The notes under the pieces: generated by a model
Database searches by the model: none
The model's input: only the letters and a program-made list of their open reading frames with translations
What the model was told of the DNA's origin: nothing
Translations under genes and position numbers: made by a program
Assembly (NCBI RefSeq): GCF_006636205.1
Contig: NZ_VIGB01000003.1
Coordinates: 744,001 to 808,000, forward strand
From: Kitasatospora acidiphila
GTDB lineage: Bacteria > Actinomycetota > Actinomycetes > Streptomycetales > Streptomycetaceae
Direction of reading: 5' to 3'
Length of the DNA: 64,000 nt
Part shown: positions 24,754 through 34,797 of the stretch, one piece after another
How positions within the stretch are numbered: the first letter of the stretch is position 1
Layout of the letters: each line of letters starts with the position of its first letter

Positions 24754-25680
24754 ATGCCCCGGCTCCGCAGCTCCGCCGCACTCGCGTTACTCGCGGTCGG
24801 CGCACTGGCCCTGTCCGTCACCCCGGCCGGCGCCCACGCCGCCGACCCCGCCCACCGCGCCACTCCGGCCCACCACGTGGTCGCCTACTACCAGACGCAG
24901 TACGACAACGGCAGCTACGTCTCCCCGCTCCCGCTGCGCGGCGCCGCCACCGACGTCGACGTGGCCGCCTTCCACCTCAACGCGGGCTCCACCATCACCC
25001 TCAACGACGACCCGCCGTCCGCCGCCAAGTACAACCAGATGTGGCAGGACCTGGCCACCCTGCAGCAGAGCGGCCTGAAGATCGAGGCGATGCTCGGCGG
25101 CGCCGCCCAGGGCAGCTACGCCGACCTGCACAACAACTTCGCCACCTACTACCCGCAGCTGCGCGACACCCTGCGCGCCCACCACTTCAACGGTGTCGAC
25201 CTGGACATCGAGGAGACCTTCTCGCTCGCCGACACCGAACACCTGATCAAGCAGCTGCACGCCGACTTCGGCAGCGGCTTCATCGTCAACCTGGCGCCGG
25301 TCGCCAGCGACCTTTCGGGTGGCTCCAGCTTCTCCGGCGGCTTCGACTATTCCCGGCTGGACCGGGACATGGGCAGCCGGATCTCCTGGTACAACGCCCA
25401 GTTCTACTGCGGCTGGGGCGATCTGAGCAGCACGACCGACTATGACTCGGTGGTGGCCAACGGTTTCGCCCCGTCCAGGGTGGTGGCCGGCGCGGTGACC
25501 AACTCGGCCAACTGCGACGGCTACGTCGACCCGGCCACCCTCGGCTCGACGCTGACCGCGCTGGTCGGCGAGTACCCCGGTTTCGGCGGGGTCGCCGGAT
25601 GGGAGTACTTCAACGCCGTTCCGGTGAACGGCAGCGGACCGGCTTCCTGGTACGCCGCGGCGCAAAACGCGATGAACTGA
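24754..25680 (+). CDS. Secreted GH18 endo-beta-N-acetylglucosaminidase
   Basis: A 308-aa exported enzyme. A Sec signal peptide (MPRLRSSAALALLAVGALAL, cleavage near AGAHA-ADP) precedes a family 18 barrel that opens with HHVVAYYQTQYDNGSYVSPL. The catalytic DxDxE motif is FNGVDLDIEE (Asp149, Asp151, Glu153). It has the size and single-domain layout of Endo H-like ENGases, which cleave the chitobiose core of N-glycans on glycoproteins; a chitinase-like specificity is the main alternative. The ATG is chosen by GGAGG upstream. The GH38 gene follows after 35 bp, so the two are probably cotranscribed under the LacI operator. Confidence 0.85.
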   Translation: MPRLRSSAALALLAVGALALSVTPAGAHAADPAHRATPAHHVVAYYQTQYDNGSYVSPLPLRGAATDVDVAAFHLNAGSTITLNDDPPSAAKYNQMWQDLATLQQSGLKIEAMLGGAAQGSYADLHNNFATYYPQLRDTLRAHHFNGVDLDIEETFSLADTEHLIKQLHADFGSGFIVNLAPVASDLSGGSSFSGGFDYSRLDRDMGSRISWYNAQFYCGWGDLSSTTDYDSVVANGFAPSRVVAGAVTNSANCDGYVDPATLGSTLTALVGEYPGFGGVAGWEYFNAVPVNGSGPASWYAAAQNAMN

Positions 25681-25715
25681 CGTAGCGTCAGTCCACGGAG
25701 AGAGGAGCACCGCCC

Positions 25716-28700
25716 GTGTCGGTCAAAATCACCGCCGTGGAGTCCACCGACCTGTTCGTGGGCACGGAACAGGACCCGTGCCAGGTGCTGCGGGTGAGGT
25801 TGAGCGGCCACCGGTCGACCACCGTCACCGTCAGCGGCCCCGGGGTGCACGGCGAGGCGAGCGGCACGGGCACCGTCGAGGTACCGCTGGAGATCACCGG
25901 CGCGGCCCCCGGCACCGAGCTGCCGGTCACCGTCACCGCCCGCCGTTCCCAGGTCGAGGCCACCGTGCTGGTCGCCGAGCCGGGTTGGACCATGTTCCTG
26001 GTCTCGCACTTCCACTACGACCCGGTGTGGTGGAACACCCAGGCCGCCTACACCTCCCCGTGGGAGCTGCTCTCCGGCGACGCCACCACCCGGCCGCTCT
26101 GGGAGCGCAACGGCTTCGCCCTGGTGGACGCCCACCTGGCGCTCGCGCTCCGCGACCCGGACTACCGGTTCGTGCTGGCCGAAGTCGACTACCTCAAGCC
26201 CTACTTCGACCAGCACCCGGAGCGCCGCGCCGACCTGCGCCGACTGCTCGCCGAGGGCCGGGTCGAGCTGGTCGGCGGCACCTACAACGAGCCCAACACC
26301 AATCTGACCGGCTCCGAGACCACCATCCGCAATCTGATCCACGGCATCGGCTACCAGCGGGACATCCTGGGCGGCGACCCGCAGACCGCCTGGCAGCTGG
26401 ACGTGTTCGGCCACGACCCGCAGTTCCCGGGCCTGTTGGCCGCCGCCGGGCTGACCGCCAGCGCCTGGGCCCGCGGCCCGTTCCACCAGTGGGGCCCGAT
26501 CCAGAAGAACTTCCGCACGGCCAAGGACGACGCCCGGGTGATGCAGTTCCCCAGCGAGTTCGAGTGGCTCTCCCCCTCGGGCGACGGGGTGCTCACGCAC
26601 TACATGCCGCACCACTACTCGGCCGGCTGGTGGATGGACTCCTCCCCCGACCTGGCCACTGCCGAGCAGGCCGTCTACCAGCTCTACCAGAAGCTGAAGC
26701 CGGTCGGCGCCACCCGCAACCTGCTGCTGCCGGTCGGCACCGACTACACCCCGCCCAACAAGTGGGTCACCGGGATCCACCGCTCCTGGGCGGCCAAGTA
26801 CGTCTGGCCGCGGTTCGTCTGCGGCACCCCTCGCGACTTCCTGACCGCCGTGCGGGCCGAACTCCAGGCCTCGGGGCGCCGCCCCAGCCCGATCAGCCGG
26901 GACATGAACCCGATCTACACCGGCAAGGACGTCTCCTACATCGACACCAAGCAGGCCCAGCGGGCGGCGGAGGTGGCCGCGTTGGACGCCGAGAAGCTGG
27001 CCACGCTGGCCGCGCTCCAGGGCCTGGGCCGGTATCCGCACAGCGCGCTGGACAAGGTCTGGCGGCACCTGGCCTACGGCGCCCACCATGACGCGATCAC
27101 CGGCTCCGAGTCGGACCAGGTCTACCTGGACCTGCTCGGCGGCTGGCGGGAGGCGCACGACCTGGCCGCCGAGGTCCGCGACCGCTCGCTGGACGCGCTG
27201 GTGGCCCGGATCGACACCAGCGGGGACGGGTCGGCCGTGGTGGTGGCCAACACGCTCTCCTTCGATCGGTCGGGCTTGGTGTCGCTCCGACTTCCCGACC
27301 AGCTGACGGATGCCCGAGTCCTCGACGACGACGGCGAACCGGTGCCCTGTGCGGTGGCCGACGGGGTGCTGCACTTCGCCGCCGACCGGGTGCCGTCACT
27401 GGGCTGGCGCACCTGGCGGCTGGTTGACGGTGCCTCAGATCCGCTCTGGCGGCGAGCCGATGGGCTGACGGTGGCCAACCAGCGCTACCGGGTCACCGCC
27501 GATCCGGCCCGGGGCGGCGCACTGTCCAGTGTGTACGACCGGCGGCACGACAGGGAGTTGCTGCGCGCCGGCCAGCTCGGCAATGAGCTGCGGGTCTACC
27601 AGGAGTACCCGCAGCACCCCGACTTCGGCGAGGGCCCCTGGCACCTGCTGCCCAAGGGCCCGGCCATCGGCTCCGGAGGGCACGCCGCCACGGTGCACCG
27701 GGAGACCGGGCCGCTGGGTGAACGCCTGGTCGCCACCGGCCAGGTGGACGGCATCACCTACGAGCAGACCGTCACCCTGTGGCACGGCGCCGACCGGGTG
27801 GACTGCCGCACCAGGGTCCTCGACTACACGGCCGCCGACCGCCTGGTCCGGGTGCGCTTCCCGGCCGACCTGCCCGGCGCCCTGCCGATCAGCGAGGTCG
27901 CCGACGCCGTGGTGGGCCGCGGCTTCGCCCTGCCGGACGTCGATGTCGCCGAGGCCCCCTGGACCTTGGACAACCCCGCCAACACCTGGTTCGGCCTGGG
28001 AGCGACGGCACGAGTGCGGGTGTCCTCGCCGGACGGTGACTCCCTGGGTGAACGGGCACTGGGTGTGGCCGAGTTGGTGGTTCCCGAGCTCGACGAGGCC
28101 GCTGACGCCCGCGAGTTGGTGGTGGCGCTGGCCCGGGTCGGCGTCACCACGACCACCGCGAGCGCCGACTGGTCGCGGTACGGGTGGCTGGACGTCGACT
28201 CCAACCTGCCGGACTTCCGCATCCTGCTCGGCAGCCCGGAACGCAACCCGGCCGTAAGGGAGTTGCTGGCGCGGGCCGGTGAGCCGTACGCGGAGCTGCT
28301 CGCCGAGCACGGGCGGGTGTGGGTCCCGGCCGAGCGGCCGCTGCGCGAGGTCTGGCAGCCCAATGCCGACCTGCGCGACCTGCGGGCACTGCCCGCACTG
28401 GTGGCGCTGGACCGGGACGCGCTCGCCGCCGACCTGGCTGACGCGGCGGTCGACGCCGTCTGCCCCGAGCCGCTTCACGAGAGCGAGCGGTTGACCGACC
28501 ACACGGTGGCACTGCTCAGCTACGGCCTGCCCGGCTTCGCGGTCGACCCCACCGGCGCGCTGCACCTGTCCCTGATGCGCTCCTGCACCGGCTGGCCGTC
28601 CGGCGTCTGGATCGACCCGCCGCGGCGCACCGCCCCGGACGGCAGCGCGTTCCAACTGCAGCACTGGACACATGAGTTCAGTTACGCCCTGGTGTCGGGG

Positions 28701-29924
28701 GACGGTGACTGGCGGTCCCTCGAACTGCCCGCGCAGGGGCAGGAGTTCAACCATCCGCTGTACTCGCGGGTAACTCCCGCGCAGTCCGGGCCGCTGCCCG
28801 CCGAGCTGTCCTGGCTGCGCGTCGAGCCGGCCCGCGCGGTGCGGCTGGGCGCCCTGAAGCCGCAGGGGAACCCGGTCGCACACGGCTCGGCCGCGGCTGC
28901 CGACGCCACCGACGGGGTGACGGTCCGCCTGTTGGAGTCCACCGGGCTCGGCAGCACCGCCCGCCTCGGTGGCGCGCTGGCTCTGGACCGACTGCACTCG
29001 GCGGACCTGCTGGAGCGGCCGGGTGCGGCGGTGGCCGACGGCGCGATCGAGCTGACGGGCGCACGGATCGCCACGGTGGTGGGGGTGGCGGCGGCCGTCG
29101 TGGTCACGGATGCCATCGAGGTGCTCGGGCCGGTGGCCGAGCGCGCCCAGCCGGTGCACGCCCGCTACTGGCTGCACAACCGGGGCCCGGCACCGCTCGG
29201 CTACCTCCCGCTGTCGGTCGGCGTCAGCCCCGGTCTGCGCCACACCAACGGCGAGCCGGTGGAGTTGACCGCCGTGCTCTCCTCCCAGCTGCGCGACACC
29301 GAGGTGACGGGCACCCTGGAGATCCTGGCCCCGGACGGCTGGCAGGTGTCCGTCCGCCGCCGCCCCTACCGTCTCGCCGTCGACGGCCACCTGCAACTGC
29401 CGATCACCGTCACCCCGGCGCACCGAGCCGAACCGGGCCTCTACTTCGTGGCCGTGCGCACCGAGTACGACGGGCAGGTGATCGAGGACGTCGCCACGGT
29501 CGCGGTCGGCAAGGTACCGGGTGGCCAACTCCCCGTCCCCGGCAAGCCGATGGACGAGGGGCGGCAGACCCAGGGCACCAAGTCCGGCAAGGCCCGGGAC
29601 ACCGGTCTGTCGGTCGACGTCACCTCAACCACCGTCCGCCTCACCCCTGGTGACACCACGGCGATCGAGGTGCGGCTGGCCAACCGCACCCGTGGCGAGA
29701 TCCGCGGCGAACTGCAACTGGTCTCGCCCTGGGGCAGCTGGGAGCTGCTCGCCGAACCGGTGCGGGGCTTCACGGTGGCGCCCGGGGAGCAGACCACGGT
29801 CGCGTTCGAGGTGGCCGTACCCACCGACGCCGCACCAGGGCACTCCTGGGCCGTGGCCAAGGTGATGTGGTTCGGCCGCTGCCAGTACGCGCCGACCGTC
29901 GAACTGCGGGTGGCGGCACCGTGA
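25716..29924 (+). CDS. Large GH38 alpha-mannosidase with C-terminal beta domains
   Basis: A 1402-aa cytoplasmic family 38 enzyme, about 400 residues longer than its neighbour. An N-terminal beta-rich domain (1-90) precedes the catalytic domain with zinc motif HFHYDPVWW (His98, His100, Asp102) and nucleophile QLDVFGHDPQFPG (Asp229). HHDAITGSESDQVYLDLL ends the catalytic part. The C-terminal region includes the GH38 beta-sandwich and an NEW3-like immunoglobulin domain in the last about 130 residues (LTPGDTTAIEVRLANRT, GFTVAPGEQTTVAFEVAVPT). The GTG start follows GAGAGGAG. Two GH38 enzymes of different architecture suggest different linkage preferences within high-mannose glycans. Confidence 0.92.
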   Translation: MSVKITAVESTDLFVGTEQDPCQVLRVRLSGHRSTTVTVSGPGVHGEASGTGTVEVPLEITGAAPGTELPVTVTARRSQVEATVLVAEPGWTMFLVSHFHYDPVWWNTQAAYTSPWELLSGDATTRPLWERNGFALVDAHLALALRDPDYRFVLAEVDYLKPYFDQHPERRADLRRLLAEGRVELVGGTYNEPNTNLTGSETTIRNLIHGIGYQRDILGGDPQTAWQLDVFGHDPQFPGLLAAAGLTASAWARGPFHQWGPIQKNFRTAKDDARVMQFPSEFEWLSPSGDGVLTHYMPHHYSAGWWMDSSPDLATAEQAVYQLYQKLKPVGATRNLLLPVGTDYTPPNKWVTGIHRSWAAKYVWPRFVCGTPRDFLTAVRAELQASGRRPSPISRDMNPIYTGKDVSYIDTKQAQRAAEVAALDAEKLATLAALQGLGRYPHSALDKVWRHLAYGAHHDAITGSESDQVYLDLLGGWREAHDLAAEVRDRSLDALVARIDTSGDGSAVVVANTLSFDRSGLVSLRLPDQLTDARVLDDDGEPVPCAVADGVLHFAADRVPSLGWRTWRLVDGASDPLWRRADGLTVANQRYRVTADPARGGALSSVYDRRHDRELLRAGQLGNELRVYQEYPQHPDFGEGPWHLLPKGPAIGSGGHAATVHRETGPLGERLVATGQVDGITYEQTVTLWHGADRVDCRTRVLDYTAADRLVRVRFPADLPGALPISEVADAVVGRGFALPDVDVAEAPWTLDNPANTWFGLGATARVRVSSPDGDSLGERALGVAELVVPELDEAADARELVVALARVGVTTTTASADWSRYGWLDVDSNLPDFRILLGSPERNPAVRELLARAGEPYAELLAEHGRVWVPAERPLREVWQPNADLRDLRALPALVALDRDALAADLADAAVDAVCPEPLHESERLTDHTVALLSYGLPGFAVDPTGALHLSLMRSCTGWPSGVWIDPPRRTAPDGSAFQLQHWTHEFSYALVSGDGDWRSLELPAQGQEFNHPLYSRVTPAQSGPLPAELSWLRVEPARAVRLGALKPQGNPVAHGSAAAADATDGVTVRLLESTGLGSTARLGGALALDRLHSADLLERPGAAVADGAIELTGARIATVVGVAAAVVVTDAIEVLGPVAERAQPVHARYWLHNRGPAPLGYLPLSVGVSPGLRHTNGEPVELTAVLSSQLRDTEVTGTLEILAPDGWQVSVRRRPYRLAVDGHLQLPITVTPAHRAEPGLYFVAVRTEYDGQVIEDVATVAVGKVPGGQLPVPGKPMDEGRQTQGTKSGKARDTGLSVDVTSTTVRLTPGDTTAIEVRLANRTRGEIRGELQLVSPWGSWELLAEPVRGFTVAPGEQTTVAFEVAVPTDAAPGHSWAVAKVMWFGRCQYAPTVELRVAAP

Positions 29925-30319
29925 TGCACACCCACGAGCCGCTACTGGGCCTGCTGGACGGCCGCCCACTCCCCCGCGCCGAGCTGGACGCCCGGCTCGC
30001 CGCCCTGCGCGCCGGCCCGCGTGCCTCGGCGCTCCCCGCCCCCGGCACCCAGCAGGACCGCCAACTCACCCGCTGGGTGGCCCAGGTGCTGCTGTCCGAG
30101 GAGCTGTGCGCCGCCGAGGCCGCCGCCCGGGGCCTGGACTGCGCGACAGCCTCACCAGTCCATCTGGACCAGCGAGCCGCAGTCGAACTGGGATCGATCG
30201 CGGCGGCCGCCTTCGAGGGCAGCGCCGCCGTCCGGGCGGTGTACGAGGCGGTCACGGCGGACGTCCAGGTCACCGAGCAGCCGCCCGCCGCCGACCCGCC
30301 CCGCCCGAGTGGCAACTGA
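29924..30319 (+). CDS. N-terminal part of a frameshifted protein of unknown function
   Basis: 131 residues starting at an ATG that overlaps the GH38 stop (TGATG). The sequence (PLLGLLDGRPLPRAELDARL, QLTRWVAQVLLSEELCAAEA) resembles the helical N-terminal part of parvulin/SurA-like proteins and small proteins often found next to actinobacterial GH38 genes; I do not assign a function. Protein-like sequence continues past its stop in another frame, so the gene is probably disrupted by a 1-nt loss near 30300. Translational coupling to GH38 suggests it once belonged to the operon. Confidence 0.55.
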   Translation: MHTHEPLLGLLDGRPLPRAELDARLAALRAGPRASALPAPGTQQDRQLTRWVAQVLLSEELCAAEAAARGLDCATASPVHLDQRAAVELGSIAAAAFEGSAAVRAVYEAVTADVQVTEQPPAADPPRPSGN

Positions 30320-30615
30320 GCACCCCCGACGGCGACTTCACCGCCGACCCGGCCACCCTCCCCACCGACCTGGCCGACGCCCTGCGCACCGCAGGCCCCG
30401 GTCGGCCGGTCACCGTGGGCCCCTGGACCGCTACCCTGCTCGGCCCGGCACCTCCCGCCCCCGGCCCCGACCCGGCAGCCGAACTCCTGGACTGCGCCCG
30501 CCGCCTCGCCTTCGTCCGCTGGCTGGACCAGGCCCGCGCCACCCGCCTCACCCTGGTCCCCGGCCTGGAACACCCGGGCGACCCGGCCCAGCCCGACTAC
30601 GACCACCGGCACTGA
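30301..30615 (+). pseudogene. C-terminal remainder of the frameshifted gene
   Basis: In the frame one base behind the preceding ORF, a good protein sequence runs from about PPEWQLSTPDGDFTADPATL to LDCARRLAFVRWLDQARATR and ends at TGA 30613-30615, with no convincing start codon or ribosome site of its own. Joining it to the previous ORF gives a continuous protein of about 230 aa. Confidence 0.5.
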
Positions 30616-30795
30616 CGGACGGCCGCCGCGCCCGGCCCACTGCGCGGGCGCGGCCGACAGCGAGCCCCAAGCGGCACGGAGGCCCACCAGCGCAGCGCTA
30701 GCGGGCCCCCAGCGGCGCGAAAACCCGCCGGCGCAGCGCCGCTGCCTGCCGGTGCCCGTCCGGCCCCGTGAAGCTGCCGCCCCAGCGGCGTGCCG

Positions 30796-31302
30796 TCAGC
30801 CCGCCGCCCGGCGCGGCAGCTTCCAGCCCGGGCGCGGGAAGTGGCAGGTGTAGCCGTCGGGGAACTTCTGCAGGTAGTCCTGGTGCTCCGGTTCGGCCTC
30901 CCAGAAGGCGCCGGCGGGGCTGACCTCGGTGACGACCTCGCCCGGCCACAGGCGCGAGGCGTCGACGTCGGCGATGGTGTCCTCGGCCGTCTTCTTCTGC
31001 TCTTCGCTGGTGTAGAAGATGCCGGAGCGGTAGCTGCTGCCGATGTCGTTGCCCTGCCGGTTCATGGTGCTGGGGTCGTGGATCTGGAAGAAGAACTCCA
31101 GCAGCGCCCGGTAGTCGGTCAGGGCCGGGTCGTACACGACCTCGATGGCCTCGGCGTGGCCCTCGTGGTGGCGGTAGGTGGCGTTGGGGACCTCGCCGCC
31201 GGTGTAGCCCACCCGGGTGGACAGCACGCCGGGCTGCCGGCGGAAGAGCTCCTCCATGCCCCAGAAGCAGCCGCCGGCGAGGATCGCCTTCTCGATTGCC
31301 AT
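30796..31302 (-). CDS. msrA: Peptide methionine-S-sulfoxide reductase MsrA
   Basis: A 168-aa cytosolic enzyme that reduces methionine-S-sulfoxide in proteins. The catalytic motif is GCFWGMEE (nucleophilic Cys14), followed by [25 protein letters not shown] and the conserved [15 protein letters not shown] resolving Cys near YTCHFPRP at the C-terminus fits thioredoxin-dependent recycling. The ATG at 31302 matches the usual N-terminus; ten extra in-frame residues upstream lack a ribosome site. It is monocistronic, with GC-rich inverted sequence downstream (30660-30790) that probably terminates it. Confidence 0.95.
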   Translation of the reverse strand: MAIEKAILAGGCFWGMEELFRRQPGVLSTRVGYTGGEVPNATYRHHEGHAEAIEVVYDPALTDYRALLEFFFQIHDPSTMNRQGNDIGSSYRSGIFYTSEEQKKTAEDTIADVDASRLWPGEVVTEVSPAGAFWEAEPEHQDYLQKFPDGYTCHFPRPGWKLPRRAAG

Positions 31303-31360
31303 CGTCTCTCCGTTTCGGGTCGGGTGTCCCACCAGGACCCGACCCTACAGCGCGGACCGG

Positions 31361-32824
31361 CTAGCCGGCCGCCGCCGTCTGCTGGGCGGCCGGGCCCGAG
31401 GCGTGCGGACCGGCGTCGCCGAGCGCCTGGAGGATCGCGTCGACGCTCTGCTTGGCATCGCCGAAGAGCATGCTGCTGTTCTCCCGGAAGAACAGCGGAT
31501 TCTGGACTCCCGCATAACCGGAGGCCATCGACCGCTTGAAGACGACGACGTGCTCGGCCTCCCAGACCCGCAGCACCGGCATGCCGGCGATCGGGCTGGA
31601 CGGGTCGTCGGTGGCGGCGGGGTTGACGGTGTCGTTGGCGCCGATGACGAGCACCACCGAGGTCTCGGCGAAGTCGTCGTTGATCTCGTCCATCTCCAGG
31701 ACGATGTCGTAGGGCACCTTCGCCTCCGCCAGCAGCACGTTCATGTGCCCGGGCAGGCGCCCGGCGACGGGGTGCACGCCGAAGCGGACCTCGACGCCGC
31801 GTTCGCGCAGCCGCCGGGTCAGTTCGGCGACCGGGTGCTGGGCCTGCGCCACCGCCATGCCGTAGCCCGGGGTGATCACCACCGAGCTGGCCTGGGCGAG
31901 CAGTTCGGCCGCCTCCCGGGCCCGGATCTCGCGGTGCTCGCCCTGTTCCTCGTCCCCGCGCGCCGGGGATTCGATGCCGAAGCCGCCCGCGATGACCGAG
32001 ATGAAGGAACGGTTCATCGCCTTGCACATGATGTACGACAGGTAGGCACCCGAGGAGCCGACCAGCGCGCCGGTGACGATCAGCAGGTTGTTGTCGAGCA
32101 GGAACCCGGCGGCCGCCGCGGCCCAGCCGGAGTAGCTGTTGAGCATGGAGACCACGACGGGCATGTCACCACCGCCGATCGAGGCGACCAGGTGCCAGCC
32201 CAGCGCGAGCGCCAGGACGGTGACCGCGACCATCAGCGCGAGGTCCGGGCTGACGGTGAACCAGATCGTCAGCGCGGCGAAGGCGGCCAGCGCACCGAGG
32301 TTGAGCGCGTTCTTGCCGGGCAGCGTCAGCGGGCGGGAGGCGATCCGGGCGGACAGCTTGAGGAAGGCGACGATGGACCCGGTGAAGGTGACCGCGCCGA
32401 TGAAGATCCCGATGAACACCTCGGCGTGGTGGATGCCCAGCAGGTCGGCGGCGATCCGGGTCTGACCCGAGCCGTGCGACTCGACCTCCAGGTAGCTGTC
32501 CCAGCCGACCAGCACCGCCGCCAAGCCGACGAAACTGTGCAGCACGGCGATGAGTTCGGGCATCTGCGTCATCTCGACCTGCCGTGCCCGCCACAGGCCA
32601 AGCGCGCCGCCCAGCGCCATCGCGATGATGATCAGGGCGACCGCGCCGGCCGTGATGCTCTGGGCGGCCAGCACGATGGTGGCGACCAGCGCGAGGGCCA
32701 TGCCGGCGATGCCGTAGCCGACGCCGGCGCGCGAGGTGCGGTGCTGGGACAGCCCGGCCAGGCTGAGGATGAACAGCAGGGCGGCCACCAGGTCCGCGGC
32801 GTGCGAGGCTGTGGTGGAAGTCAT
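31361..32824 (-). CDS. pntB: NAD(P) transhydrogenase beta subunit
   Basis: A 487-aa membrane protein. About nine transmembrane helices occupy residues 1-270 (domain II). The NADP(H)-binding domain III follows, with [40 protein letters not shown] and [13 protein letters not shown]. With the alpha subunit it forms the proton-translocating transhydrogenase that makes NADPH from NADH using the proton gradient. The gene follows pntA by 6 bp. Confidence 0.95.
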   Translation of the reverse strand: MTSTTASHAADLVAALLFILSLAGLSQHRTSRAGVGYGIAGMALALVATIVLAAQSITAGAVALIIIAMALGGALGLWRARQVEMTQMPELIAVLHSFVGLAAVLVGWDSYLEVESHGSGQTRIAADLLGIHHAEVFIGIFIGAVTFTGSIVAFLKLSARIASRPLTLPGKNALNLGALAAFAALTIWFTVSPDLALMVAVTVLALALGWHLVASIGGGDMPVVVSMLNSYSGWAAAAAGFLLDNNLLIVTGALVGSSGAYLSYIMCKAMNRSFISVIAGGFGIESPARGDEEQGEHREIRAREAAELLAQASSVVITPGYGMAVAQAQHPVAELTRRLRERGVEVRFGVHPVAGRLPGHMNVLLAEAKVPYDIVLEMDEINDDFAETSVVLVIGANDTVNPAATDDPSSPIAGMPVLRVWEAEHVVVFKRSMASGYAGVQNPLFFRENSSMLFGDAKQSVDAILQALGDAGPHASGPAAQQTAAAG

Positions 32825-32830
32825 CGGAGC

Positions 32831-34402
32831 TCAGCGCCTTTCGGGGGACGTCGAGAACATCGACAGCATGCGGCGGGTGACGGCGAAGCCACCGAAGATG
32901 TTCACGCTCGTCAGCAGGATCGCCGCAAAGGACAGCACGGTCACGACCACGCTCTCGTGCCCGATCTGCAGCAGGGCGCCGATCACCACGATCCCGGAGA
33001 TCGCGTTGGTGACCGACATCAGCGGGGTGTGCAGCGCGTGGTGGACCTTGCCGATCACGTAGTAGCCGATCACCACGGCGAGTGCGAACACCGTGAAGTT
33101 CTCCGCCAGTTGGGCCGGGGCGAAACCGACGACGGCGAACATCGCCGCAAGGCCCACGCCGATCAGGCCGAACCGGGCCGCCGGGGTGAGCCGGGACCGT
33201 CTCGGCTCCACCGGCACCTCGGCGGCGGCCGGCCCGGCGGCGGGCGCGGCCGAGACGGCCACCGGTGGCGGCGGCCAGGTGAGCTCCCCCGCCCGCACCA
33301 CGGTCACCGCGCGCTGGACCACGTCGTCGAAGTCCAGGACCAGTTGGCCGTCCTTGCCGGGCGTCAGCAGCTTCAGCAGGTTGAGCAGGTTGGTGCCGAA
33401 CAGCTGCGAGGCCTGGGCGGGCAGCCGGGATGCGAGATCGGTGTAGCCGATGATGGTGACGCCGTTGTCGGTGACCACCGCACGGCCCGCCACGGTGCCC
33501 TCGACGTTGCCGCCCTGCGCGGCGGCCATGTCGACGATGACGCTGCCGGGCTTCATCACCGCCACGTCGGCGGCGGTGAGCAGGCGCGGGGCGGGACGGC
33601 CGGGGATCAGCGCGGTGGTGACGACGATGTCCACGTCCTGGGCCTGCTCGTGGTACAGCTCGGCGGCCGCGCGGTCGTAGTCGGCGGAGGTGGCCTTGGC
33701 GTAGCCGTCGGTACTGGCCTCCTGGGTGACGTCGACGGCGAGATACTCGCCGCCCAACGAACGGACCTGGTCGGCGACTTCGGGCCGTGGATCGGTCGCG
33801 CGGACGATCGCGCCCAGGCTGGAGGCGGCGCCGATGGCGGCGAGGCCGGCCACGCCGGCACCGGCCACCAGGACCTTCGCCGGGGGGACCTTGCCCGCGG
33901 CCGTCACCTGGCCGGTGAAGAAACGCCCGAACACGTGGGCCGCCTCGATCACCGCCCGGTAGCCGGCGATGTTCGCCATCGAACTGAGTACGTCCATCGA
34001 CTGCGCCCGCGAGATCCGCGGCACCGCGTCCAGCGCCAGGGCCGTGAGCGGGCGCAAGGACAGCTCCTCCAGGAGGTCGGGCCGCTGCGCCGGGGCGAGC
34101 AAGCCGGCCACGGTCGCGCCATCGGCCAGCCGGGCGATCTCCCCGGTTGACGGCGCGTTGACCTTGAGGACGGTGTCGGCCGCCCAGGCATCGCCGATGC
34201 TCGCGCCGGCCTCGGCATAGGCCTCGTCGGTGAAGCCGGAGGCCGAGCCGGCCCCGGACTCGACGACGACCTCATAGCCGAGGGCGAGCAGGCCGCGCAC
34301 CGTTGACGGGGTGGCCGCGACCCGGGTCTCGCCCGGGGCGGACTCGGTGACCACTCCGATGCGCTGCGGGGGGTGGTGGTGTGCAGAGCCGTGTGCAGAC
34401 AT
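32831..34402 (-). CDS. pntA: NAD(P) transhydrogenase alpha subunit (fused domains I and IIa)
   Basis: A 523-aa protein combining the soluble NAD(H)-binding domain I ([55 protein letters not shown]) with a short C-terminal membrane part of three or four helices ([34 protein letters not shown] end). Some actinobacteria split this into pntAA and pntAB; here it is one gene. The ATG at 34402 lies behind AGAGAG; in-frame sequence upstream has no support. A possible Rex-type site lies 119 bp upstream. Confidence 0.94.
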   Translation of the reverse strand: MSAHGSAHHHPPQRIGVVTESAPGETRVAATPSTVRGLLALGYEVVVESGAGSASGFTDEAYAEAGASIGDAWAADTVLKVNAPSTGEIARLADGATVAGLLAPAQRPDLLEELSLRPLTALALDAVPRISRAQSMDVLSSMANIAGYRAVIEAAHVFGRFFTGQVTAAGKVPPAKVLVAGAGVAGLAAIGAASSLGAIVRATDPRPEVADQVRSLGGEYLAVDVTQEASTDGYAKATSADYDRAAAELYHEQAQDVDIVVTTALIPGRPAPRLLTAADVAVMKPGSVIVDMAAAQGGNVEGTVAGRAVVTDNGVTIIGYTDLASRLPAQASQLFGTNLLNLLKLLTPGKDGQLVLDFDDVVQRAVTVVRAGELTWPPPPVAVSAAPAAGPAAAEVPVEPRRSRLTPAARFGLIGVGLAAMFAVVGFAPAQLAENFTVFALAVVIGYYVIGKVHHALHTPLMSVTNAISGIVVIGALLQIGHESVVVTVLSFAAILLTSVNIFGGFAVTRRMLSMFSTSPERR

Positions 34403-34797
34403 CTCTCGTGGCTCTCTCTTCGTCGCAGGAGCTGTTGACGGGGATCCGCGATCGGGGGAGTGCTCCCCTTGGCCGCAGGAACCTACACGTCCGGGCGCGG
34501 CCGGCGCAGGGGTCTGGACCGTGACATGTTTCACCTCAACGCGGACCGGCTCGGCGGGTTTGGGTCGCCGCAGCTGACGCCGTGTCAGTTCAGTTCACCA
34601 CGGTGGGCCCGGCAGAGCCGTCTCGGCTCACCGCTTTCGCAGGTCCCGGCCCCGACTCCCGCCACGCGGCCGCCCCTCCCCTGTCACTCCGACGCCGTCT
34701 GCGGCACCCTTGCCGATCACCCGTGCCACGCCCGCTCCTGGCTCCGGGATCACCCGGACGGCCCGTTGCGCGGGCCGGTCACGAGCGGTCGGTCCGG
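34403..34797. other. Intergenic region upstream of pntA
   Basis: A 395-bp stretch between the pntA start and the esterase stop (the esterase is upstream on the same strand). I see no convincing gene. It contains a Rex-like site at 34521 and several GC-rich short inverted repeats near the esterase end that could terminate its transcript. Confidence 0.5.
34521..34534. promoter_or_regulatory. Possible Rex operator upstream of pntA
   Basis: GTGACATGTTTCAC differs from the streptomycete Rex core GTGAA-N4-TTCAC at one position. Rex senses NADH/NAD+, which fits control of a transhydrogenase. Confidence 0.35.

Noticed and set aside
25521..27374. 617-residue minus-strand frame over the large GH38 gene
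   Set aside because: Shadow of GH38 coding; no ribosome site or recognisable domain.
31217..34150. 977-residue plus-strand frame over pntA/pntB
   Set aside because: Antisense shadow; Asp/Gly/Gln/Arg-rich and without domains, while the opposite strand encodes both transhydrogenase subunits.
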